Positions 27,245 through 37,500 of a DNA stretch of 46,862 bases are shown here, one piece after another. The notes under the pieces were generated by a model that worked only from the letters and a program-made list of their open reading frames with translations, ran no database searches and had not been told where the DNA came from. This DNA comes from HGM05232 sp036661515 (GTDB taxonomy: Bacteria; Bacteroidota; Bacteroidia; Bacteroidales; Muribaculaceae): the NCBI GenBank assembly GCA_036661515.1, contig JAVWYO010000004.1, positions 1 to 46,862 on the forward strand, in the 5' to 3' direction. The stretch's first letter is position 1. Each line of letters starts with the position of its first letter. The translations under genes and the position numbers were made by a program.

Positions 27245-28360
27245 TTATCTATTTCGCCTGCGCACCGAACGTGTAGCTGAGCTACTTGAAGAAGACTTGC
27301 TCTCTTTCACTTTCGATTCCTTAGGCTTCTTATCCTTTTTCTTACTACTTTCTCCTCGCTTACTCGATGCACGCTTATTTTTTGGTTCTTTCACAAATTT
27401 CTCACGTTCTTCAACAGTCATCGTTGTATCGGCCAGCGCCTTAGCTTCGGCAAGCATCTGAAGTTCCTCACGGGTAGGAACCCACAAATTCTTATCATAA
27501 GTACGTAACCGCTTTTCAATGCTATCTTGTGCATGCTTCATATCATCAGGATCTGGGAAAAGTTGCATCATCGACATATTGCGTAGATTCTTAGTCTTAT
27601 ATATCTCACCAGAATACATGCCAAGTTGGAAGAAATCATCATAGCTAAAACGCGCCTTATTGTTATCATTGTCAGTAAAAATATACTGTTGAGCCAAATA
27701 TGGTCGTAGGACATCAAATTTTACCCAAAACATAGGATATTTGATAGCTTCACCACCAAAATCGCCCGAACGATGCAATACTGGGCATATCGCCTCTACG
27801 CGTTGCTTCATTTTATTTTCGCCTCTATCAAATTCCCAACGTTCAAGCACATAATAGCTTAGCACTTCATTTGCTGGCACATCGCTCTCCTCAATCTTAA
27901 ACTTGGGATTCTTTTCTGTGCTACCCTTTGCATCGGCATAAAGCACATGAAATCTATCGAGCATATCACGAACCTTTATACGATATTGATCGGTAAAGAG
28001 TTCTCTCCCATCAAGGTATTCATAAGCGTTAATCTCATTATTTGCAAGTAATCGCATAATCATGCGAAACAAATTTTCCTCATTCTCCATCGACTCCTCT
28101 GGATAATACAATGCCAAGTTCTTTTCCTTAGTTAAATCGAGCGAGCGATATATCACACGCATCCAAGTAAGATCGGCATCTGAAATTGGTTCATGCTCAT
28201 AGAATGATTGCATACGCTGTGTTACTTGCGGATTAGTCGTCGCACCACGTCGTGCCTCCGAGCTATTACGCTTTCTCACCACGCCAGTCTCCTCCTGTGC
28301 ATAACCAGTAGCTACACCAAGTAATAAAGCTGCGACAGCAATAATTTTTATCGTTTTCAT
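27245..28360 (-). CDS. porN: T9SS ring protein PorN/GldN
   Basis: The 371-residue periplasmic protein has a signal peptide ending GYAQ (cleavage after residue 21) and the GldN/PorN core from about 50 to 310. Typical stretches include ADLTWMRVIYRSLDL, EYLDGRELF, and KYPMFWVKFDVLRP. PorN binds the lipoprotein PorK to form the ring under the outer membrane and contacts PorM. The last 50 or so residues are an unusually Lys/Ser/Arg-rich low-complexity tail (KKKDKKPKESK...SSSSSS...RRRNR). It lies 33 bp after porM. Confidence 0.94.
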   Translation of the reverse strand: MKTIKIIAVAALLLGVATGYAQEETGVVRKRNSSEARRGATTNPQVTQRMQSFYEHEPISDADLTWMRVIYRSLDLTKEKNLALYYPEESMENEENLFRMIMRLLANNEINAYEYLDGRELFTDQYRIKVRDMLDRFHVLYADAKGSTEKNPKFKIEESDVPANEVLSYYVLERWEFDRGENKMKQRVEAICPVLHRSGDFGGEAIKYPMFWVKFDVLRPYLAQQYIFTDNDNNKARFSYDDFFQLGMYSGEIYKTKNLRNMSMMQLFPDPDDMKHAQDSIEKRLRTYDKNLWVPTREELQMLAEAKALADTTMTVEEREKFVKEPKNKRASSKRGESSKKKDKKPKESKVKESKSSSSSSATRSVRRRNR

Positions 28361-28393
28361 ATATATGATGATATAATTTTTTCTGTTTATCCT

Positions 28394-29965
28394 TTAATTC
28401 ACAATAACCTCCATAGGAGCAAGTACACGCTCAATACCATCGGGTCCTATCGCTCTCACACGCGAAATATAGAAGCGTTTTCCTCGCGACAAGCGTCGGA
28501 AACTATCCTTTTGACGTTGCGAAAATTGAGCTCCATTCGACACCTCTGGGATAGCATTACCCATTGAGTCAAAAAATACTGTTTCAAAACTTAACACTCT
28601 ATAATCTACATTCAGTAAATCATCATCAATAGCAGCATCAATTCCACCAGCCTGCAACAGTAGCGTCTTAGGGAATGGCTTAGAGCCCTTATATCGTTCT
28701 GGGTTACCCTTTGCATCATTATAAGCAATGAATGCCGTAGGATCAGGGAGTTTACGCACACGGAAATTTGTAGTTGCCACAGTCTGAGAATGTCCATCAA
28801 TAGTTGCAGTAACTGTAATAACGGCTTCAGCCCCCACTCTCGAAGGCTTAGCAATCCAGCCATTTCCACTTCGTGAAAGTGCACCATTAGACATAGTTGC
28901 TGAAATTGCTGTAGGAGGAACACCTGGCACTGCAATTGAAATAGGATTATTAATCCCAGCATAAAGCACATTCATCATCGTTGCCGAAACTGTTGCCATA
29001 GGCTCTATGACAGTATATGACGATTTAAAGTCATGACGTGTCATTGTTCCATCGCCACGAGGCACCTCAATGTAACCCGAATAATCAAACATTCCAGTTT
29101 TACCTGCTGTTATTTCATATAATCCTCTATCATTACCCAGTTTTGCCCCATTTACAAATACCGAAGGACGTTGTGTTGTGTCAACGGCAGCAAGCACAAT
29201 ATTAGCCGAATAACGACTACCACGCATAACGTTTCGAGAATTCGGAATAACAAAGGCATTTACCTCATTGACCCTAATATCACCAACATCAATATTGTTG
29301 ATAAGTGTATTTAGAGCCTCACCTTCTGCATAGCGAATATCGTTTTGCAACTTCGTGAGAAGTGTCACAGCCGCCACTACCGGCATATTGTCAAACAACC
29401 CCTCTTCCCATGATTTATTTCCAATAGTTCCTTTCATCACACGAGGTGCTGTAGATAAAGCACCTTCAATGTTATTTTTTCTAACGGGATCGGTCATCAA
29501 AGACGCAATATAAGTACGATATTTATCAATATTCTTGCGCAGTATCTCCCCCTTGCCATTCGTGGGAGCAAGCATCACCACAGCAGCCGCTTCAAGATCA
29601 TCTTGTTGCTTGATATTATTAATATCAGCATCTTTTCCATCAGCCTTTTTCACTATCGCTAATTTCAATGAATCAACGTATGAATATAGTTTAGCAGTAG
29701 CAATGCGCACTTCAGTGGCCTTATTGTACCAAGTACCGCCCTTTTCGGGATTTTGCTTGTTAAAGTCAACAAGTTTCTGATACAGAGCATCATTACGTTG
29801 CTCAATATTTTTATTTGTACGAGCAAGTCCATCTTCCACTTGATTAAACCCATTCAGCACGTCACTCGACACGTTGAGGGCAAGCATAGCAGTTAAGACG
29901 ATATACATTAAGTTTATCATCTTCTGCCTTGGAGACATTCTTGCTATCGTTTGAGACCTTGCCAT
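28394..29965 (-). CDS. porM: T9SS motor protein PorM/GldM
   Basis: The 523-residue protein has one N-terminal membrane helix (about residues 17-36, MINLMYIVLTAMLALNVSSD) and a large periplasmic part of helical and immunoglobulin-like domains. This is the GldM/PorM pattern. Together with PorL it forms the proton-driven inner-membrane motor, and its periplasmic arm reaches the PorK-PorN ring. Length is as in P. gingivalis PorM. It sits in order between porL (37 bp before) and porN. Confidence 0.96.
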   Translation of the reverse strand: MARSQTIARMSPRQKMINLMYIVLTAMLALNVSSDVLNGFNQVEDGLARTNKNIEQRNDALYQKLVDFNKQNPEKGGTWYNKATEVRIATAKLYSYVDSLKLAIVKKADGKDADINNIKQQDDLEAAAVVMLAPTNGKGEILRKNIDKYRTYIASLMTDPVRKNNIEGALSTAPRVMKGTIGNKSWEEGLFDNMPVVAAVTLLTKLQNDIRYAEGEALNTLINNIDVGDIRVNEVNAFVIPNSRNVMRGSRYSANIVLAAVDTTQRPSVFVNGAKLGNDRGLYEITAGKTGMFDYSGYIEVPRGDGTMTRHDFKSSYTVIEPMATVSATMMNVLYAGINNPISIAVPGVPPTAISATMSNGALSRSGNGWIAKPSRVGAEAVITVTATIDGHSQTVATTNFRVRKLPDPTAFIAYNDAKGNPERYKGSKPFPKTLLLQAGGIDAAIDDDLLNVDYRVLSFETVFFDSMGNAIPEVSNGAQFSQRQKDSFRRLSRGKRFYISRVRAIGPDGIERVLAPMEVIVN

Positions 29966-30002
29966 TTATTGCAATTTATATGTAATCGATATAGTATAAA
30001 TA

Positions 30003-30992
30003 CTAACCGTTGTTTTCTTTTTTGTCATTTTCTTTCATAATATCTGCCATTGAAGGCATATCCTCTGGATTTACCATAGGGCGATACATGTTCACCGTCA
30101 TAGCGCGTAGCATCTTTTCATAAACGCCATTTAGTTGCTGCATATAGCGAGCCATTTTCTCTGTTTCATCGCAATAACGTGCACTCTCGTTTGCCGATTT
30201 CTCATACATATCGCGAATATCCTTAAGTCCACGATTCACACGGTCAATGCTATCTAATTGAGATGAAATGCTCTTCAACTGAATTTCATAAATAGTATTC
30301 AGCCCACCAATATTTCGGTTAAGGTCTGACATCTGCTCAACATATCCAGTAGAACTCTTTGTAATATTCTCCGAATTTTCGGTAATAGCACGATAACTTC
30401 CAAGAAGTACATCTGACACTTCATTAAGCGATTCGGTAGTGCTACGCAAGTGATTCATCTGCTCTGCAATACCCGAAATTTGGGTAAGATATTGTTGTGT
30501 TGCATCTGTTAGCTCTGCCATGCGTGATAATTGGTCACTTGCAGCAGCCATTTTTGCAATGCTTTCAGTTAGACTTGTTGTGTCGGCTTCCGACAACTCT
30601 ATTCCAGCAGGGATTCCTGCTGCGGCACGAGCTGCCGCTGGTGTTACACCTGCACTTTGTGATGCCGAGCCACCAATGATGATAGAGCCACCATTTCCGC
30701 CAGCAAAATCGGGACGATCTTCGGGGTCTTTAGAATTAAGCACCGGGAACACCTCTTCCCAATTATATTCCTTAGCAGGCTTGTCAAAAGCGGTAAGGAC
30801 AAACATGAGTACTTCAGTTCCCATACCCACCGCAAGCAACGTATTACCACCGGGTAAGTGAAGTATTTTAAATAATGCGCCCCATATTACCACTGCGGCA
30901 CCGATACTGTAAGCGAAGTTAAAAAATCGTTGTCCCTTTTCTCCTGAAAGGAATCGTTCGATAATGTTTTTATATCTTTTATATTTGCCCAT
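30003..30992 (-). CDS. porL: T9SS motor protein PorL/GldL
   Basis: The 329-residue protein has two N-terminal membrane helices (about 25-44 and 51-67) and a long cytoplasmic part rich in coiled coil. The second helix contains E60 in GMGTEVLMF, equivalent to the conserved acidic residue of GldL/PorL implicated in proton flow. HLPGGN connects the helices, as in the family. Residues about 105-130 are a Gly/Ala-rich linker. It forms the rotary-type motor with PorM that powers type IX export. Confidence 0.95.
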   Translation of the reverse strand: MGKYKRYKNIIERFLSGEKGQRFFNFAYSIGAAVVIWGALFKILHLPGGNTLLAVGMGTEVLMFVLTAFDKPAKEYNWEEVFPVLNSKDPEDRPDFAGGNGGSIIIGGSASQSAGVTPAAARAAAGIPAGIELSEADTTSLTESIAKMAAASDQLSRMAELTDATQQYLTQISGIAEQMNHLRSTTESLNEVSDVLLGSYRAITENSENITKSSTGYVEQMSDLNRNIGGLNTIYEIQLKSISSQLDSIDRVNRGLKDIRDMYEKSANESARYCDETEKMARYMQQLNGVYEKMLRAMTVNMYRPMVNPEDMPSMADIMKENDKKENNG

Positions 30993-31024
30993 CGTGTTTG
31001 TGCAATTTACATTTTTCTACGTTA

Positions 31025-32449
31025 TTATTTTTTACCTTTAGCAAAGCCTATTTGTGTGCGAACACAGCGGAATCCAATGTAAGAACGTTGTTCATTTTCA
31101 TATTCCCACATTCTCATATCACTTCTAATGTCATGCGCAATATCTTTCCATGAACCACCTCTTACAATCTTACGCGTCATCTTATAAGGGTCTTCTTTTG
31201 CTGCATTATAGCGATATTCTGGATTTAAGTCGCTTGTGAGCTTATTAATACTTTCGGTATATGCCGTCGAAGTCCATTCACTCACGTTACCTGCCATATC
31301 ATAAAGCCCAAAATCGTTAGGGGTATAAGTTCCTACTCGCGAGGTTATAAGATTACCATCTCTCACATAATTTCCTTTTTGAGGCTTAAAGTTTGCATAA
31401 AAACAGCCCTTCTCTGCAAGAGGAAGATCACCCTCCCATGGAAATTGATTCTTGTTCACCCCAGCACGCGCTGCATATTCCCATTCAGCCTCAGTGGGTA
31501 AGCGATAAGGTTCAACGTAGATGCCTTGTCGTCCCAAAGAGCGACGAAGATACTCCGTACGCCACGCGGCAAAGGCATTTGCTTGGTCCCAGCTCACTCC
31601 TACCACTGGATAGTCGTTATACCCAGCATGAGCGAAGTAAAGGCGTACATAAGGCTCGTTATAGGCATTTTCAAAGTCATTAATCCAAGCCGTTGTATCG
31701 GGATATATATTTACTATATATGTATTCAAGAAATCATAATCACCAGTAAGGCCTCGCGAAATAGTTTCACGAACAATAACACCCTCATCGTTTACATAAG
31801 CTGTGTCTTTTGATATTATAGGAAGTATATCATTTGCCTTTACATCGGTATTATATTCTCTACGGCTTGCATCTACGCGATGCTTGCGCTTTGCAGCATC
31901 GGTGTGGTTAAACACTTCATATTTAAAATTAAGTTGCGTAGGATCAAGCTCACGAGCACCAGTAATAGCATTAGTGCGATATACACTTTCTATTGCGCGT
32001 GCTTCATCTTCGTTAGGATTTCTCCATGGAATAGCCTTATTCCAGTTAAGGAATGGCTTAATGGGATTACCCTCTTTATCCTCTTCAATCTTAAATGCCT
32101 CATTACCACCATAAGCAGGATCAGCAAGGCGTTCACGAATTATTGAATCACGCACCCAAAACACAAATTGCTTGTATTTTGAATTTGTAATCTCAGTTTC
32201 GTCCATCCAAAAGGATTCTACCGACACTCCACGAGGATCGGCTTTGAGATTCCATGTACTATCGGCTTTCTGAGGGCCAAGTTCCATCGAACCACGGTTA
32301 ATTAGCACCATACCATAGGGCGTTGGTTCGCCCCAAGAAACGCCACCAACTCCAGTTACTTCGCCACCATTACTACCCCCACCACCTTTGGTGGACATAC
32401 ATGATGCTACAGCGAATGCTATAAAGATATAAATAATTAGTCTTTTCAT
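31025..32449 (-). CDS. porK: T9SS lipoprotein PorK/GldK
   Basis: The 474-residue outer-membrane lipoprotein has a lipobox VASC (C17), a Gly/Ser-rich linker, and a formylglycine-generating-enzyme-like (FGE-sulfatase) domain. The domain shows FWMDETEITNSKYKQFV, VVGVSWDQANAFAAWR, LPTEAEWEYAARAG, YDMAGNVSEW and the terminal YIGFRCVR. In GldK/PorK this domain is structural and forms the periplasmic ring with PorN. It lies 3 bp after porP and 32 bp before porL. Confidence 0.95.
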   Translation of the reverse strand: MKRLIIYIFIAFAVASCMSTKGGGGSNGGEVTGVGGVSWGEPTPYGMVLINRGSMELGPQKADSTWNLKADPRGVSVESFWMDETEITNSKYKQFVFWVRDSIIRERLADPAYGGNEAFKIEEDKEGNPIKPFLNWNKAIPWRNPNEDEARAIESVYRTNAITGARELDPTQLNFKYEVFNHTDAAKRKHRVDASRREYNTDVKANDILPIISKDTAYVNDEGVIVRETISRGLTGDYDFLNTYIVNIYPDTTAWINDFENAYNEPYVRLYFAHAGYNDYPVVGVSWDQANAFAAWRTEYLRRSLGRQGIYVEPYRLPTEAEWEYAARAGVNKNQFPWEGDLPLAEKGCFYANFKPQKGNYVRDGNLITSRVGTYTPNDFGLYDMAGNVSEWTSTAYTESINKLTSDLNPEYRYNAAKEDPYKMTRKIVRGGSWKDIAHDIRSDMRMWEYENEQRSYIGFRCVRTQIGFAKGKK

Positions 32450-32452
32450 ACT

Positions 32453-33430
32453 CTACATTATGCGAATGCTCTTATGTTTATTTTTATTTTTATCTGATAA
32501 ATCAAGTTTCAAGTTGTATCCAACAAATACCTCATGGCTACCATTGCTCACTTTTGAAATTGCCGATACCGGATAATCGAAACTATAGCCCAAGAAGAAA
32601 TTTTTATATTCAGCTCCAAGCATCACCGATACCGCATCTTTCCAACGATAAGCAATTCCTCCCGAAAGGAACTTTTTATATCTCACACGCGCAGTAATTT
32701 CGGCTTGTGTGAGCTTAAAATTGCTCTTCACCATTAAAGAGGGTTGCAATTCAAATAACGTGTTTTTTATAGGAATATTGCTACCAGCCATAAAATAATA
32801 CATTCTACCTGCTTGTGCTTCAAATATTTTTTCTTCGCTTCCCTCTGCATTCATCGTTATTGTGGGCTGCAATAGGTGTGTCCCAGAAATTCCTGCCCAG
32901 AAATACTTATGCGTATAATACACGCCAAAATTTGCATCAAAAGCTGTTCCATGAACATCTGTGGTGGGTATACCCTCATCATTAGTATCATGAGCATCAT
33001 CTCCAGTAGGTATTTTCACCTCCGAGCCTTTGAATGATTCATCAAGCATGCCAAGTTGTAATCCTATACTAAATACACCTTTTAACAATTTTAATTTATA
33101 GGAAATCTGAGCATTTGCTGTCAATGTGCTATAAAGTCCTATCGTCTCTTGCGATACTACAACTCCAGCGCCAATGCGCTTACCGAAAAGTTTGAATGGA
33201 GCATCTGCCGCTATTAAAAATGTCTTTGGAGCTTTAGGAATGCCAACCCACTGCATGCGTGTCCCTCCAACAATGCGCACAAAATCAATGCTTCCAGTAG
33301 CTGCGGGATTATAATATGTGGGGACAGCCCAATATTGCGTAAATTGCGCATCTACTTGAGCCGATACTTCTGTGCCAAGCATCAAGCTAAAGGTGCATAT
33401 TAATATTTTTATATATTTACGGCTATTCAA
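32453..33430 (-). CDS. porP: T9SS outer-membrane protein PorP/SprF family
   Basis: The 325-residue protein has a signal peptide ending VSAQ (about 24) and the PorP/SprF opening QYWAVPTYYNPAATGS (about 32-47). Alternating beta-strand segments to the C-terminus suggest an outer-membrane barrel. PorP is needed for T9SS function and in P. gingivalis is first in porPKLMN. Here it overlaps the 3' end of porT by 8 bp and precedes porK by 3 bp, so expression is tightly coupled. Confidence 0.93.
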   Translation of the reverse strand: MNSRKYIKILICTFSLMLGTEVSAQVDAQFTQYWAVPTYYNPAATGSIDFVRIVGGTRMQWVGIPKAPKTFLIAADAPFKLFGKRIGAGVVVSQETIGLYSTLTANAQISYKLKLLKGVFSIGLQLGMLDESFKGSEVKIPTGDDAHDTNDEGIPTTDVHGTAFDANFGVYYTHKYFWAGISGTHLLQPTITMNAEGSEEKIFEAQAGRMYYFMAGSNIPIKNTLFELQPSLMVKSNFKLTQAEITARVRYKKFLSGGIAYRWKDAVSVMLGAEYKNFFLGYSFDYPVSAISKVSNGSHEVFVGYNLKLDLSDKNKNKHKSIRIM

Positions 33431-34142
33431 AATAGAATGTTAGCACTACCATATTAGAGGTAGCTTTTTTTAGTGAATTAGTATATTTCATCATTCCAGG
33501 GTCGTCGGATAAATCGGGACGATCGTGCTTAATTATATCGGCAAGGCCAAAGCAAAATTTCACTTCGGGAATGAGCTTAAAATATGGAAGATATATATCG
33601 CAACCAAAACCAAATGTGAGCATTAGGTCGGTAGTATTAAACATTAGCAAATCAGAACGTTTTTTAGACACATCAAATGTTGCCATAACGCCTCCTATTA
33701 CATAAGGTCGCAAGTTACGATAACGCTCCGATGACACTTTCAAGTCAATCGGTATAACTACGTAATTAGTTTTTACATTTTGTGACTGAGCTCCACCATT
33801 AGTTGTATCAACAAATTTCACCACTTTATTACCAAAGTACATTCCAGGTGAAAGACGCAAGTTAAAATGCTTTCCAAGACGCAAATCAGCAAGGACATTG
33901 ACACAAAATCCAGGTGAGAAATCGGGAATTTCCATAACCCACGTTTCACCACCTTCGGTTTTATATCCATTATGCGTAAATTGCATATCTTGAGTGTGAG
34001 CACCTATTGAGAACCCAAAATGAAGTAATTTCATATCGGCATAAGGACGGTTCAGAATTTTATTGTTATCCTGAGCCATTGCAAATACACCGCTAAGCAG
34101 CAAACAAATTATCGCAATATGTCGTATTCTCATTCTTCTCAT
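33423..34142 (-). CDS. porT: T9SS outer-membrane beta-barrel protein PorT
   Basis: The 239-residue protein has a signal peptide ending AMAQ (about residue 24). The sequence NRPYADMKLLHFGFSIGAHTQD (about 31-52) resembles the characteristic N-terminus of PorT/SprT, and LRPYVIGGV and a terminal VVLTFYF strand fit a small eight-stranded outer-membrane barrel. PorT is required for type IX export. It heads the minus-strand por operon; no clean TAnnTTTG promoter is visible before it. ATG at 34133 (MRIRH) is an alternative start. Confidence 0.82.
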   Translation of the reverse strand: MRRMRIRHIAIICLLLSGVFAMAQDNNKILNRPYADMKLLHFGFSIGAHTQDMQFTHNGYKTEGGETWVMEIPDFSPGFCVNVLADLRLGKHFNLRLSPGMYFGNKVVKFVDTTNGGAQSQNVKTNYVVIPIDLKVSSERYRNLRPYVIGGVMATFDVSKKRSDLLMFNTTDLMLTFGFGCDIYLPYFKLIPEVKFCFGLADIIKHDRPDLSDDPGMMKYTNSLKKATSNMVVLTFYFE

Positions 34143-34176
34143 TATTATTATCTTTAACGCAATTTCTTTATTCTTA

Positions 34177-34208
34177 TTGCAAGCATCACTATTTTTCGCT
34201 AAATTTGA
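34177..34208 (+). promoter_or_regulatory. Bacteroidetes-type promoter of the SUI1-AddA-like operon
   Basis: TTG (34177-34179) is followed after 21 bp by TAAATTTG (34201-34208), matching TAnnTTTG. The -7 box lies 21 bp before the SUI1 ATG. Confidence 0.6.
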
Positions 34209-34229
34209 ACTGCTAAAATTAATATTTTT

Positions 34230-34580
34230 ATGGAAAATAACGATTGGAAAAATAAACTTAGCTCTTTATATCCTTCACTACCGGCTGGCGAAGAACTGGC
34301 TCACGAGAATAATATTGCGGACAATAATGCAACAAAGGCTTCTACAAAACAAAACCTTAGAATTATGCTCGACAAGAGCAACCGCAAGGGCAAGTCGGTA
34401 ACTCTAATAATTAATTTTGAAGGTTCCGAAGAATCATTAAAGGATCTTGCTAAAGAGCTCAAAACTCAATGCGGAGCGGGTGGCTCAGCTCGTGGTGGCG
34501 AAATACTTATTCAAGGTGACGTTCGTAATAAAGTAAAAGAAATCCTTTGTTCTAAAGGATATAAAGCTATAATTATATAA
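34230..34580 (+). CDS. SUI1/YciH-family translation factor
   Basis: The 116-residue protein has a variable N-terminal part and a SUI1 domain (about residues 45-116). LDKSNRKGKSVTLI, LAKELKTQCGAGGSA, GEILIQGDVR and a terminal SKGYKAIII match the eIF1/YciH pattern. Bacterial members are related to eIF1 and can influence start-codon selection, but their cellular role is not settled. Its TAA stop overlaps the next gene's ATG (TAATG), so translation of the helicase-nuclease is probably coupled to it. Confidence 0.9.
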   Translation: MENNDWKNKLSSLYPSLPAGEELAHENNIADNNATKASTKQNLRIMLDKSNRKGKSVTLIINFEGSEESLKDLAKELKTQCGAGGSARGGEILIQGDVRNKVKEILCSKGYKAIII

Positions 34581-37500
34581 TGCTAAACATACAGAAAGCA
34601 TCGGCTGGCTCAGGTAAAACCTACACTTTAGTAAAAGAATATATTATACTGCTTCTCGGATATAAAGACGAGAATGGTGTAAATCATCTTCATAATAATA
34701 AAGTACATGAATCGCATAGAGCTATTCTCGCCGTTACTTTCACTAATAAGGCAACCAATGAGATGAAGGAGCGCATCGTGCGCGAACTTTCTATTCTTGC
34801 CGATAAAGAAATAATAAGTAAAAGCCCATACCTAAAGGATTTATGCACCTTTTTTAATACTACACAAGACGAGGTATGCAATGTAGCAAAAAAAGCATTA
34901 TGGGAATTACTTCACGACTTCACTTCATTTAATGTTAGCACTCTCGACTCCTTCTTTCAAAATATTCTGCGCACTTTTGCTCGCGAGGCTGAAGTAGCTT
35001 ATAATTATAATATTGAACTTCGCGATGAATATGCTGTGAGAGTGGGTGTCAACAATTTAGTTTCTTCGCTCAATCGTAATTCGGATAAGGACAACAGGCA
35101 ACTACACAATTGGCTGAAATTATACCTTAGAAATCAAGTTGAAAATGGAAAAAGTTGGAACATATTTAGCGATTCTTCGGGTCTACAAGAATTTGCAAAG
35201 CAACTTAGTTCAGAGCTTTTTAAGAGATTTCGTGAGGAATTAAATGAATATCTAAATAATAAAGATAAAATCCTTGCTTTTCAAAAGGAACTTAGCGCGC
35301 ATATTGATAACTGTATAAAAGACCAATGGAACGTTGCACAAGAGTTCTATAAGCTACTAATTGACAATAATCTACCATCAGAAGGGCTAAATTCAAGAGG
35401 TCATATATTTGGATTCACTAAAATAGTTGAAACTAAAATAGTTGAAATGCCTCTTGGCTTTTATAAAATAAGTGACGATTGTAATAACTGGTTTACCCGA
35501 AAGTATATTCTCCCTGATGATTTATCTTATAATTTTATTCAGCAAATAATAGCACTCGCTAATCGCGTCAACGATATTAAATCTACATATCTCACATACG
35601 AAGCAATGAGAAAAGACCTTTTTGCACTCGGATTGCTGGGAGATATTAGCAAGAATATTGAAGATTTCAGAAAAGAGAATGATATAATTCTACTATCAGA
35701 TACAAACGAGTTACTGCATAAGATTATAAGCGAAGACGATACCCCATTTATATATGAGCGCGTGGGAATATGGATAAAGCATTTCCTTATCGATGAGTTT
35801 CAAGACACATCAAAGATGCAATGGATAAATATGAAACCGCTCCTTTCTGAAAGTCTTGCAAACAGCAACGAAAGCCTAATTATAGGTGATGAAAAGCAAT
35901 CGATATATCGATTCCGAAACGCCGACCCTTCGCTTTTACAAAAGCAAGTATTCATCGATTTTAACGGACGTATTGCGAATAACGACACCATTAATCGTTG
36001 TAGCACAAATTGGCGTAGCGCGGCAAATATCGTGAAATTTAACAATACTCTTTTCTCTATCCTGCCTGGTTTAATTCAAGAAGAATACGAGTCATCAAAG
36101 ATTTTAGATACTTATTCCAATGTCATTCAACTATTTTCATCAAAAGAAGAAGGGCATGTGAAAGTTGAATTTATAAATAACGATAAGGAGAACTCCGAAA
36201 AATGGACTGATGTAGTACTTCAACGCATTCCTATACTTGTCGATGAATTGATACAACAAGGCTACCATCAAAATGATATTGCTATACTTGTAAACAAAAG
36301 GGTTGAAGGCGAACAAATTATTGATGCTATTTTTAATTGCGATAAGACTCTTATTAAAAGCAATTTAGAGGTAATATCTGATGAGGCTTTACTACTCCGA
36401 AAATCACCTGCAATAAGGCTTATTATTAGTATCCTTAGGTATCTCGACAACGCCACACCCGTAATGGATAATCATAGCGAAGTAAAAGAGACCCCCGAAG
36501 AAAAAGATTTGAGATCTATCCCAATCCTTCTCCAACGTTATGAAAACAGTATTAATGAAGGAAAAAATATTGCTGACGCATTTGCTGAATGCTTCGACCA
36601 AAATAATAATGATACATCTTCAATTGATAGCACGATAAGCCTGCTTAACAACGAGTTATCATCACTTGTACTGACTACCGAAGCAATCATAAGAAAATAT
36701 ATCAAGCCAAGAGCTCTTGAGGCTGAAAATGCCTATTTACAGGCATTTCAAGATATTGTTATTGACTTTACGGCACACAACACCTCGTCAATACACCTTT
36801 TCCTAAAATGGTGGGATTCGCACTCCGATAAATTTGCCATTGCATCGCCCACCGACCTCGATGCCATAAACGTAATGACTATTCACAAATCTAAAGGGCT
36901 CGAATTTCCTTGTGTTATTATTCCTTTTTGCAACTGGGAGCTTAATCAGAATCGTGGCTATATGTGGACTAAACCTATATTACCCGATGAATTTCCAACG
37001 GAAATAATACCACCTATTCTCCCCATAGCATATGAAAAAGGACTCCTTGACACTGCATTTAAAACAGAATATCTCAAAAATTGCGCCGACAACATCATAG
37101 ACACGCTCAATAAGACTTATGTTGCTTTCACTCGTGCGTCAAAAGAGATGTTCATTTTTGCACCAAGCAACCAACAAAAAGAAAGAATATCGTTGCTCCC
37201 ATCTATTGATTGTGCTACGCCCGAAAAAGTACAACAAATAAAAGATAGCATTATTGACCGTTGCAATGATAATAATCCCGATATAGCTATCGCATTGAAA
37301 GAATACATTAATAATGATATTTTAGAAATCGGCTCACCTATCTATGTGAGTGAAAACAATTCAAAAAAGGATTCTTCTGAAATGTTTACAATGACATCTT
37401 ATGCTCCATGCAACACTATAACTGGGCTAAAATATGACCTCCCCGACACGCTTAACGAGAACCCTCGTACAAAAGGGACACTTTTACATAAAGTACTAAG

